Below are positions 7,738 to 14,976 of a stretch of DNA of 14,976 nucleotides, one piece after another. Source of the DNA: an uncultured Eubacteriales bacterium. Its GTDB lineage: Bacteria > Bacillota > Clostridia > Lachnospirales > CAG-274. Under the pieces are notes generated by a model. The model made no database searches. It had not been told where the DNA came from and saw only the letters and a list, made by a program, of their open reading frames with translations. Each line of letters starts with the position of its first letter. Position 1 is the stretch's first letter. Both the position numbers and the translations under genes were made by a program. The stretch is from NCBI GenBank assembly GCA_902495025.1, contig CABUWB010000015.1, positions 1 to 14,976 of the forward strand, given 5' to 3'.

Positions 7738-8667
7738 ATGCTTAAAATTGAAGGACTTGTAAAAAAATACGGTAAATTTACAGCAGTTGACCACCTTGAT
7801 ATGCATGTAAATAAGGGCAGCATTTTCGGCTTTGTAGGTCCAAATGGCGCAGGCAAAACAACTACAATGAAGATAATGGCTGGGCTATTGTCTGCCAATG
7901 AGGGCAGTGTTATAATTGACGGTATTGATGTATCACAGAATGCTGACCTGTTAAAGCAGAAAATAGGCTATATGCCCGACTTTTTCGGTGTCTATACCGA
8001 CCTAAGGGTTGACGAGTATATGGATTTTTATGCAGGTACATATTATATCCCATACGAGCAGAGAGGGGAAATTATTGATAACCTGCTTGAACTGGTTGAC
8101 CTCTCACATAAAAGAAAGGCTTACGTTGACAGCCTTTCAAGGGGTATGAAGCAAAGGCTTTGCCTTGCAAGGGCGCTTGTACACGACCCCGATATACTTA
8201 TACTTGATGAGCCTGCCTCAGGTCTTGACCCAAGGGCAAGGATTGAAATGAAAGAGGTGCTTAAACAGTTAAGCACACTTGATAAAACCATTATTATCAG
8301 CTCTCATATTCTGCCCGAGCTTGCGGAAATGTGTACTGAAATAGGCATAATAAACCATGGACAGATGGTTGACAGCGGCTCTGTTACGGATATTATGCGT
8401 CATATTTCAAAGGAGCGCATTATAGAGATAAAGCCGCTTGATAAAATGCAGGAGATTACCTTTATGCTGGAACAGATGCCCGATGTAAGCGACATTGTAA
8501 GCAATACCTTTGATATAACCTTCTCCTACAGGGGTGATGATGAGGGGCTTGCACGTATACTTGCACAGACGGTATCAAACGGTATACCTGTACTTTCTTT
8601 CCGGGAAAAAGAGGGTAATCTGGAGGATATCTTTATGCAGCTTACAGGAGGTGAGGAGAATGCTTAA
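7738..8667 (+). CDS. ABC transporter ATP-binding protein (ABC-2 export type)
   Basis: A 309-residue cytoplasmic nucleotide-binding subunit. Walker A is GPNGAGKTTT (34-43, K40), the signature is LSRGMKQR (133-140), Walker B is LILDEP (154-159, catalytic E158) and the switch histidine is H190 in ISSH. The Q-loop position reads GYMPDFFGVY (78-86), with Asp where glutamine is usual; Glu or Asp here is common in this NosF/CcmA-like ABC-2 branch. Residues about 220-309 form the C-terminal extension typical of that branch. The start is ATG at 7738 with AAGGGGG (7724-7730) overlapping the previous stop codon, which suggests translational coupling to the exported protein. The end overlaps the permease start by 8 nt. 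It should pair with that permease as a homodimer. The substrate is not evident; homologues in this type of cluster are often labelled as multidrug or copper exporters without good grounds. Confidence 0.95.
   Translation: MLKIEGLVKKYGKFTAVDHLDMHVNKGSIFGFVGPNGAGKTTTMKIMAGLLSANEGSVIIDGIDVSQNADLLKQKIGYMPDFFGVYTDLRVDEYMDFYAGTYYIPYEQRGEIIDNLLELVDLSHKRKAYVDSLSRGMKQRLCLARALVHDPDILILDEPASGLDPRARIEMKEVLKQLSTLDKTIIISSHILPELAEMCTEIGIINHGQMVDSGSVTDIMRHISKERIIEIKPLDKMQEITFMLEQMPDVSDIVSNTFDITFSYRGDDEGLARILAQTVSNGIPVLSFREKEGNLEDIFMQLTGGEENA
8647..8651 (+). promoter_or_regulatory. Ribosome binding site deciding the permease start
   Basis: GGAGG at 8647-8651 lies 8 nt before ATG at 8660, inside the end of the ATPase gene. 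It selects this ATG over upstream in-frame ATGs from 8534, which would add 42 residues (a non-conserved basic stretch) read out of frame across the ATPase C-terminus. Confidence 0.85.
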
Positions 8668-9601
8668 TCCCGTATTCAGAAAGGATATGCGAGTATTTTT
8701 CAGAAATGCAAAGGTTTATGTTGGTCTTACCATATACCTTGCGGTGCTTGCGCTTATAACAGGCTCTGTGCTTAAAATGATTGACCTTAACAGCTATAAC
8801 GGCTTTAATCCCGAATATGTTGCGGGTGCTTATCTCGGCATACTGGGCTTTCAGATGGTTGCAATTACCTTTGTTGTGCCTGCTTTTACAAGCAGCTCCA
8901 TAAGCGGTGAAAGGGAGAGGCAGACCCTTGATTTTATGCTTATTACCCGTATGACAGGCTGGGATATTGTGGTAGGCAAGCTTATGAGCTCAATTATGCT
9001 TGTATGCCTTATGATTGTTGCATCAATGCCTGTATACTCCGTTATTTTTTACTATGGCGGCATATCGGTTATAGGCTTTATTTTCAATACTGTATTTATG
9101 ATTATTTATGCGGCTTTTGTTGGCAGCATTTCTCTGCTTTTTTCTACCGTTATTAAAAAGACGGCTGCCGCAACTGCAATAACAAACCTTGCAATTCTGG
9201 GTATTTCACTTGGTACATTTATTGCAACTGCTGCAATTATAGGTATTGCGGAGGCTACCTCAATTAAGGCTGCTGAAAGATTTATTCTGGGTATAATATG
9301 TATACTGCTTATTATGCTTAACCCTGTTGTAAGCTTCATTTCTATTATTGATACCCAGATGGGTACTGATAATATGTGGAGCTTTTTCGGTGAAATGCTG
9401 GATATAAACAGTCTGTCTCCTAAGTATATACAGGTATGGCATATAGTTGCGGTACTCTATATACTGGTTTCATATTTACTGCTGAAGCTGGCGTCCAAAA
9501 ATATTGTACCTATTAAGAGAGTGAAGCGTAAAAAGCGTATACTACCCGAAAAAACAGTTACAGCAGAAACAGCAGCACCTAACGAAAATAAGGAACAATA
9601 A
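8660..9601 (+). CDS. ABC-2-type permease subunit
   Basis: A 313-residue integral membrane protein, partner of the preceding ATPase. It starts MLNPVFRKDMRVFFRNAKVY, the usual N-terminal amphipathic region of this family. Hydrophobic segments lie near residues 19-39, 57-78, 108-133, 139-162, 172-197, 208-230 and 258-278, so six or seven helices. The diagnostic cytoplasmic motif SGERERQTLDFMLITRMTGWDIVVGKL (82-108, quoted here only by its core GERERQTLDFMLITR and WDIVVGKL) contacts the ATPase in ABC-2 transporters. The C-terminus is a basic tail (KRVKRKKR, 286-293) that should be cytoplasmic. It overlaps the ATPase by 8 nt and precedes the coiled-coil protein by 15 nt. The substrate is unknown. 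Export of a polysaccharide, peptide or lipid is possible, as is a non-transport, mechanotransmission-like role with the exported neighbours. Confidence 0.9.
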   Translation: MLNPVFRKDMRVFFRNAKVYVGLTIYLAVLALITGSVLKMIDLNSYNGFNPEYVAGAYLGILGFQMVAITFVVPAFTSSSISGERERQTLDFMLITRMTGWDIVVGKLMSSIMLVCLMIVASMPVYSVIFYYGGISVIGFIFNTVFMIIYAAFVGSISLLFSTVIKKTAAATAITNLAILGISLGTFIATAAIIGIAEATSIKAAERFILGIICILLIMLNPVVSFISIIDTQMGTDNMWSFFGEMLDINSLSPKYIQVWHIVAVLYILVSYLLLKLASKNIVPIKRVKRKKRILPEKTVTAETAAPNENKEQ

Positions 9602-9616
9602 GCAAGAGGTGTTTTT

Positions 9617-11095
9617 ATGGAACAGCTTTTAAAGTATTTAAGGCCCCTTAAAAACAGAATACACTTAAAATTTATTATAAGCACTGCGTTAACGGCACTT
9701 ACACTGGCACTTGCCCTTGACGCAGTGCTTGTGCTGTTTTCAAAGTTCCGTTATGTATATGGAGTTTTTGATATTGCGGCTGTCCTGCCTGTGGCAATTA
9801 TGGCAACAGCACTTATTATGTGTCAGTTTATGCGTCCGTCGGATTATAAAACCGCACGCATTGCTGACAGCCTTGGATATAAGGAACGCTTTGTAACCTC
9901 CATGGAAATTATGCTTAAAAAAAATCCCTCGCAGCTTGAACAAATGGTGCTTGGCGATGCAGTTGACTGCGCGAAAAATGCGGATTTTAAAGCTCTTTAT
10001 GGCATTAAACCCGAAAGGTATATGCTTATTGCGCCCCTTGCGGCAGCGCTGCTTTTTGCGGCAGCATATTTTGTGCCCATTCAGCCAAGTGCAGAGCTTG
10101 CAGCACAGCAGGAAATGCACGAGCTTTTAGATGAGTCGGTTAAGGCTATGACGGAAAAAATAGATACCTCAAACCTTACAGCAAAGCAGAAGAAGGAGAT
10201 TAAGAGCGAGATGAACAGCCTAAAAAAGGAGCTGTCAAAGGCGGATAATAAGAGTGAGGCTGTCAATACAATAATGAAAGGACAGACCAAGCTTAAAAAA
10301 ATTGTGGAAAACAGTGAAAATGCACAGCTTAAAACCATAGGCAGCAAGCTGTCGCAGAACAAGGCAACACAAAATATAGGTGAAATGCTTGAAAGCGGCA
10401 ACATTGAGCAGTTTAACGAGGAAATAAAAAACTTAAATGACAACCTTAAAAATATGACAGATGATGAAATCAAGGAGCTGGGCAAGGCGCTCAAAGCCGC
10501 AGCGCAGACCTCGGGCATTGATGAGGAAACAAAGCAGCTGCTTGACGAGCTTGGCGGCACACTGCAAAATGAGCTTACTGATGAACAGCTTGCTGAGGTT
10601 TCACAGAATTTAAGTGAGTTTTCCGACAAGATAAATGAGCTTGCAAAACAGAACAAGGATATACGTGACGCTATTGAAAAGCTCAATAAGGACCTTGCAA
10701 AAACAAGCGAGGAGCTTGGCGGTGCTGCGGCGCAAAGCGGAAGCGGTACACAGCAGGGTCAGCAAGGTCAGCAGATTCAGGGACAAGGCATGGGTCAGAG
10801 CCAGCAGGATCAGAGCGGCGGTACACAGAGGGGCAGCGGTACAATACCAAACGCCAATGTTTATACCTCAAATGCGCAGCAGTACGGCGACTACGACGCA
10901 GAGCTTAACGGAAACGGAAATGACGGAACGGGAGATAAAATAAAAACAGGTACAAGTGGTGAAAAAGGTGAAATTGTACCCTATACCGATGTATACAATG
11001 AGTATAAAAACGAGGCTATGAAGAATATTGAGCAGGATGAAATTCCTTACGGCGTAAAGGATATTGTAAGGGACTATTTCAGCTCGCTGGAGTGA
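9617..11095 (+). CDS. Membrane protein with long coiled coil and conserved C-terminal tail
   Basis: A 492-residue protein. Membrane segments lie at about 18-42, 50-71 and 134-153. Between the second and third is a cytoplasm-like region with 'ARIADSLGYKERFVTSMEI' (79-97), a pattern I associate with DUF4175-like proteins of vWA clusters. Residues about 160-375 are rich in Lys, Glu, Leu and Asn and form a long helical coiled coil. A Gln/Gly/Ser low-complexity linker follows (about 375-412, QQGQQGQQIQGQG). The final 40 residues, VPYTDVYNEYKNEAM to DIVRDYFSSLE, form a compact tail resembling the 'PY..VY.EY...A...L....IP....+.V+DYFSSL' ending of homologues. The start is ATG 9617 after AAGAGGTG. It lies 15 nt after the permease and 4 nt before the vWA gene, indicating a joint complex. 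The coiled coil could act as a spacer or oligomerisation arm; biochemical function is unknown. Confidence 0.8.
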   Translation: MEQLLKYLRPLKNRIHLKFIISTALTALTLALALDAVLVLFSKFRYVYGVFDIAAVLPVAIMATALIMCQFMRPSDYKTARIADSLGYKERFVTSMEIMLKKNPSQLEQMVLGDAVDCAKNADFKALYGIKPERYMLIAPLAAALLFAAAYFVPIQPSAELAAQQEMHELLDESVKAMTEKIDTSNLTAKQKKEIKSEMNSLKKELSKADNKSEAVNTIMKGQTKLKKIVENSENAQLKTIGSKLSQNKATQNIGEMLESGNIEQFNEEIKNLNDNLKNMTDDEIKELGKALKAAAQTSGIDEETKQLLDELGGTLQNELTDEQLAEVSQNLSEFSDKINELAKQNKDIRDAIEKLNKDLAKTSEELGGAAAQSGSGTQQGQQGQQIQGQGMGQSQQDQSGGTQRGSGTIPNANVYTSNAQQYGDYDAELNGNGNDGTGDKIKTGTSGEKGEIVPYTDVYNEYKNEAMKNIEQDEIPYGVKDIVRDYFSSLE

Positions 11096-11099
11096 TACT

Positions 11100-14000
11100 A
11101 TGTGGTTTTTAAGACCTGCCGCTTTTGCGGGGCTTATTATAGTGCCAATGATACTTGCGCTTTATCTTTTTAAGAAAAAAAGACATGACGTAAGTGTATC
11201 ATCAACCTTTTTGTGGAATACGGCACAGCTTAACAGCAATGCAGAGCGGTCCTTACAGAAATTAAGAAAAAACTTGCTTATGCTTTTGCAGCTTATTGCG
11301 GCACTTTTTTGTGTGCTTGCAATGACATCGCCCTATATCAAGGCTGAAAATGATGTAAACCGATATAAGCTGGTAATTGACAACAGCCTTAGTATGTCGG
11401 CACTTGAGGGAGATAAAACAAGGCTGGATATGGCTAAGGCGGATGCTGCTGCACTTGTGAGGTCTGCAAGGAGCGGCAGTGTGTTTTCAGTTGTTACGCT
11501 TAACTCTCAGCAAAGCCCTGTTGTCAGCAACTCGGGCGACAAAAGCTACGTTATTAAGCAGATTGAGGAAATAGAACAAAGCTACCAGAGCGTTGATTAT
11601 GATGTTATGCCATCTGCCGAGGAGGGTGAAAGCCTTGTAATTTTTTCTGATATGGGTTTTGAGTCGGACAGCGTTACGTCCTATACCTACGGTGCGGCAT
11701 TTAACAACTGTGGCATAATATCACTGACCGCATCTGATGACGGCAAAAATACAAGGGTACTGGGCAAGGTTAAAAACTTCAGCTCTCAGACAATACAGAA
11801 TACGGTTGGCATATATGCAGACGGAAAGCTGTATGACAGCAGGGATATTACCCTTGCACCAGACGAAACAAAGGATATTGTTTTTACACAGCTTACCTCG
11901 GGTGCAAAGGAGATTAAGGCGCAACTGCAAAGCTCTGATAATTTTACATCTGACGATACAGCCTATGCGGTTATTACATCAGGCTCTGAAAAAAAGGTGC
12001 TTGTAAGTGGTGAAAATGCCTTTCTTGAAAGGGCTCTTGGTGTAATGCCATCTGTCAGTATATACAAAAACCAGACAGGCGGTACAGATAAGCTGTCGGG
12101 CTATAATCTTTACATATTTAACGGCAGTGTGCCTGATGAGCTGCCGACTGACGGACATATTATAATTGTAAATCCCGACAAAAATTCTCTTTTTGATGTG
12201 GGTGAGGAGGTTGTAATTTCCTCTGTAAAAGCAAAGGACAGCAATGAAATAAGTCTTACAAACAAGCCTGCCTTTTCAGTATACAAAAGCAAAAAAATAA
12301 CCCTGCCTGCATGGGGCAGCGAGCTTGTATCCTCGCCCGAAACGCCACTTATTTTTGCAGGCAGTACAGGCAAACAGAAAATAGCGGTTATAGGCTTTGA
12401 TTTAAGCAACTCTGATTTGCCGCTTAAAATGGACTTTCCTGTACTAATTTATGATATTATAAACAGCTTTTTCCCTGACGGTGCTGTTGAGGGCGGCAAT
12501 ATACAGTGCGGTGTGCAAACAGAGCTTAACATATCTCCTCTTGCGCAGGAGGTAAAAGTAGTAAAACCGGGCGGAGATACCGTAAAGCTTGCTCCACCGT
12601 TTCCTGTACAGGCGTTTAAGGCTGACGAGCCGGGAATATATTATCTTGAACAGAAGATTAACGGCTCATCTGTTTATGAGCCTTTTGGCGTAAATATAGC
12701 ATACAGTGACGAGCAGTATTTTAATTATGAAACAGAGGGCAGTGTAAACGAGGGCGGCAAAACCCTGCTTAAGTATAATTATGACATTGTATGGCTCTGC
12801 CTTATTATTGCGCTTATTGTGCTTATATGTGAGTTTGCACTGTTTATATACAGACACAGAAATAATTTTACAATTACGGGTGCGGTACTGAGAGGTATGG
12901 TGTTAATTCTGCTTGCCACAGCAATATTCAAGCCCGAAATAACTCTGCCCTCAAAGGGCATTACAACGGTATTTGCCGTTGATATTTCAGACAGCATGGA
13001 GGATAATATTGCCTCTGAGCTTGATTTTATAAATAAGGCGCTTGAATACAAGCCCGAGGATGATTATACCGCAGCGGTTACATTTGGCAGAAAGGGTGAT
13101 ATAATATCCTCTGCTGCTGCCAATACGGATAAATATAGCATAAGCTCTTTGTCTGACGGCAGCGCAACCAATATACAGTCAGGTGCGGAAACTGCCGCAT
13201 CACTTTTTAAAAGCGGTACAGGCAAGCGCCTTGTGTTGCTTACCGACGGCAGCGAAAACGAGGGAGATACTGTGGCATATATAAGGTCGCTGCAAAATCA
13301 GGGCGTGCAGGTTAAAATTGTTGGCTTTGATAATGCGCCGGGTGCAGAGGTTCAGCTTAAAAGCCTTGATGTGCCCGAGTATCTTATTTCCTCGCAGTGC
13401 AATGCGGAAATTGTTATAGAAAGCACCGCCATGGAGGATGTCAACATTACTCTTTATGCAGGCGGAAAAAAGGTATTTGAAAAAACCGCACAGGTGAATA
13501 TAGGTGAAAACCGTTTTGTGGTAAACACTGACATTGAGGGCAGCGGCAATATTGAATTTAAGGCTGTTATTGAGCCTGCCGCCGATAAATATTATCAAAA
13601 TAACACTGCTTATTCCCACAGCTATATTAAATCAGCTCCTGCAATACTGCTGCTTGAATACAATAACAGCGGCAGCAGTGTTGAACAGCTTTTAAAAAGC
13701 GGTGGTGTAAGGGTAGACAGGCAGGATATAGGCGCAGCACCAAAATCCCCCGACTCGCTTAATAAATATGAGGCTGTCGTAATGGCAGACTGTCCATACT
13801 ATGAGATGAGCAGTGAATTTGTACAGGCGCTTCAAAGCTATGTTAAAAATTCGGCAGGCGGTCTTTTGGTTACTGCGGGTGAAAACTCTCTTGCTCCCGG
13901 CGGCTATAAGGATACAGTGCTTGAGGAAATTCTGCCCGTAAATATGAATATGTCTGATGAGGATAATAAAAAGAACACCGCTATTGTTATGGTGGTGGAC

Positions 14001-14976
14001 CGCTCGGGCAGTATGAGCAGCGGCAGCTATGGCGTAAGTAAGCTGGAGCTTGTTAAAGAGGCTATGGTGCGCTCGGTTGAAACACTTGACAGCGGCGACA
14101 GCGTGGGTGTACTTGCCTTTGATGATTCCTTTGCATGGATTAGTAAGCCTGTAAAAATTGACGGTAACACCGAAAATATAAAAAACAGTATTTACGGTAT
14201 AAATGACGGCGGTGGAACAAGTATTCTGCCTGCCTTTAATGAGGCTGTCAATGCGCTTTCTGCCTACGATGCAGACTCAAAGCACATTATACTTATGACA
14301 GACGGTCAGGGTGAGGACAGCGGCTATGATGCCGTTATTGCAAGGGCGGCAACAAGCGGTATAAGTGTATCTACCGTAGCTGTAGGTGAGGACTCCGCAA
14401 CGGACCTGTTGAAGACAATTGCAGAGGACGCAGGCGGCAGATATTATTATACTGATGAATTTACCGATTTGCCAAAAATATTTGAAAGAGAAACTGCCCT
14501 TTCAAATAAAAAATATATTAACAATGAGGAGTTTTATCCTGATGTAAACGGTGATTTCGGTATACTTTCGGGTATTGAAAATATGCCTGCTTTAAACGGT
14601 TATATTGCAAGCGAGAGAAAAGCAGCGGCAGATGTTGTGCTTTCGCATAATAACAATGAGCCTGTGCTTGCAAAGTGGCAGTACGGTTTAGGGCATACTG
14701 CGGTTTTTGCGGCGGATATTGACAGCCAGTGCGGCAATTTCCTTTCGGCACAGGAGGGACAGAGTATAATCAAAAATACCGTTGCGGCAATAATGCGTAC
14801 ACGCAGCTATGGTGATGTGCAGACAACACTTACCCGTAAAAACGGAAAAACCATTATAACAGCGCAGACTGCAAATGATGCGGTGCTTGGAATAAATGCA
14901 ACGCTGGAGGGTGAGGGCTACCATAGCGAGCCTGTGTTTGAGCAGGTGCGTGCGGGTGTGTTTGAGGCACAGGTGG
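11100..14976 (+). CDS. Giant BatA-like membrane protein with three vWA domains (3' truncated)
   Basis: An open frame of at least 1,292 codons without a stop to the window edge. The N-terminus is BatA-like (aerotolerance-type): FLRPAAFAGLIIVPMILALY helix (about 3-22), KKKR, then VSVSSTFLW, and a second helix near 61-78. vWA1 follows with DNSLSM (D94) and FSDMG (D184). A beta-rich domain leads to helices at about 563-583 and 595-611. vWA2 has DISDSM (D628), SATNIQSG and LLTDGSENEG (D716). An Ig-like domain precedes an amidotransferase-like fold (about 846-955, GGLLVTAGENSLAPGGY) lacking an obvious Cys-His-Glu triad. vWA3 has DRSGSM (D967), GGGTSILPA and LMTDGQGED (D1068). After it comes LAKWQYGLGHTAVFAADID, typical of these proteins. 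The metal (MIDAS) residues look complete in vWA2 and vWA3; vWA1 lacks a clear Thr motif. The start ATG at 11100 has GGAG at 11089-11092 and lies 4 nt after the previous stop. vWA domains bind partner proteins through a metal ion; clients here are unknown. Confidence 0.9.
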   Translation, partial: MWFLRPAAFAGLIIVPMILALYLFKKKRHDVSVSSTFLWNTAQLNSNAERSLQKLRKNLLMLLQLIAALFCVLAMTSPYIKAENDVNRYKLVIDNSLSMSALEGDKTRLDMAKADAAALVRSARSGSVFSVVTLNSQQSPVVSNSGDKSYVIKQIEEIEQSYQSVDYDVMPSAEEGESLVIFSDMGFESDSVTSYTYGAAFNNCGIISLTASDDGKNTRVLGKVKNFSSQTIQNTVGIYADGKLYDSRDITLAPDETKDIVFTQLTSGAKEIKAQLQSSDNFTSDDTAYAVITSGSEKKVLVSGENAFLERALGVMPSVSIYKNQTGGTDKLSGYNLYIFNGSVPDELPTDGHIIIVNPDKNSLFDVGEEVVISSVKAKDSNEISLTNKPAFSVYKSKKITLPAWGSELVSSPETPLIFAGSTGKQKIAVIGFDLSNSDLPLKMDFPVLIYDIINSFFPDGAVEGGNIQCGVQTELNISPLAQEVKVVKPGGDTVKLAPPFPVQAFKADEPGIYYLEQKINGSSVYEPFGVNIAYSDEQYFNYETEGSVNEGGKTLLKYNYDIVWLCLIIALIVLICEFALFIYRHRNNFTITGAVLRGMVLILLATAIFKPEITLPSKGITTVFAVDISDSMEDNIASELDFINKALEYKPEDDYTAAVTFGRKGDIISSAAANTDKYSISSLSDGSATNIQSGAETAASLFKSGTGKRLVLLTDGSENEGDTVAYIRSLQNQGVQVKIVGFDNAPGAEVQLKSLDVPEYLISSQCNAEIVIESTAMEDVNITLYAGGKKVFEKTAQVNIGENRFVVNTDIEGSGNIEFKAVIEPAADKYYQNNTAYSHSYIKSAPAILLLEYNNSGSSVEQLLKSGGVRVDRQDIGAAPKSPDSLNKYEAVVMADCPYYEMSSEFVQALQSYVKNSAGGLLVTAGENSLAPGGYKDTVLEEILPVNMNMSDEDNKKNTAIVMVVDRSGSMSSGSYGVSKLELVKEAMVRSVETLDSGDSVGVLAFDDSFAWISKPVKIDGNTENIKNSIYGINDGGGTSILPAFNEAVNALSAYDADSKHIILMTDGQGEDSGYDAVIARAATSGISVSTVAVGEDSATDLLKTIAEDAGGRYYYTDEFTDLPKIFERETALSNKKYINNEEFYPDVNGDFGILSGIENMPALNGYIASERKAAADVVLSHNNNEPVLAKWQYGLGHTAVFAADIDSQCGNFLSAQEGQSIIKNTVAAIMRTRSYGDVQTTLTRKNGKTIITAQTANDAVLGINATLEGEGYHSEPVFEQVRAGVFEAQV

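Noticed and set aside
8534..8659. In-frame ATG codons that would extend the permease upstream
   Set aside because: The extension overlaps the ATPase C-terminus in another frame, has no family resemblance, and the GGAGG at 8647-8651 points to ATG 8660.
10081..10686. 201-residue Ser/Phe-rich minus-strand open frame
   Set aside because: It is the antisense of the Lys/Glu/Leu-rich coiled coil of the gene at 9617-11095, which explains its length and odd composition.
12700..12960. Possible boundary between two separate vWA genes
   Set aside because: I followed the frame codon by codon; it stays open with no stop, and there is no ribosome binding site plus start codon positioned for a second gene. 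It is treated as one fused gene.
13200..13619. 139-residue minus-strand open frame and other minus-strand frames between 11.7 and 14.9 kb
   Set aside because: All are antisense to the continuous vWA reading frame, which shows recognisable MIDAS motifs throughout.

Overview
The window looks like chromosomal DNA from a low-GC Gram-positive bacterium of the class Clostridia, most likely a gut-type member of the Oscillospiraceae/Ruminococcaceae or a relative. This rests on an AddA-type (not RecB-type) recombination helicase, strong GGAGG/AAGGGG ribosome binding sites, AT-rich TTGACA/TATAAT promoters, a small protein resembling the clostridial DUF6465 family, and a clostridial-style ABC/vWA membrane gene cluster. 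The genus is an inference. I see no tRNA, rRNA, CRISPR array, transposase or phage gene.

The left third (1 to about 5.2 kb) is mostly on the minus strand. The 3' tail of an unidentified plus-strand gene (1-99) meets a convergent small gene (162-365) at a shared bidirectional terminator. Further right are a protein with two OB folds related to single-stranded DNA-binding proteins (472-1104) and a full-length addA (1353-5153), the helicase-nuclease subunit of the AddAB double-strand-break repair enzyme. Between them lies a roughly 155 bp imperfect palindrome with no coding capacity (1196-1350) that looks like a mobile or dispersed repeat. The usual partner gene addB is not next to addA in this window.

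The right two thirds (5.36 kb to the end) form one tightly packed plus-strand operon, divergent from addA: a 788-residue exported/membrane protein, an ABC ATPase, an ABC-2-type permease, a 492-residue membrane protein with a long coiled coil, and a very large membrane protein with three von Willebrand factor A (vWA) domains that runs off the end. Junctions are a 12 nt gap, an 8 nt overlap, a 15 nt gap and a 4 nt gap, so co-translation in fixed proportions is likely.

This second block resembles the MoxR/vWA/ABC clusters of many bacteria, in which a MoxR AAA+ ATPase and a DUF58 protein act with BatA-like vWA membrane proteins. Neither of those is in the window; they may lie downstream. The most notable feature is that the BatA-like protein and the second vWA/amidotransferase-like protein, which as I recall are often separate genes, are one uninterrupted polypeptide here. 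A plausible but unproven reading is a surface-exposed membrane complex for export or assembly at the cell envelope.
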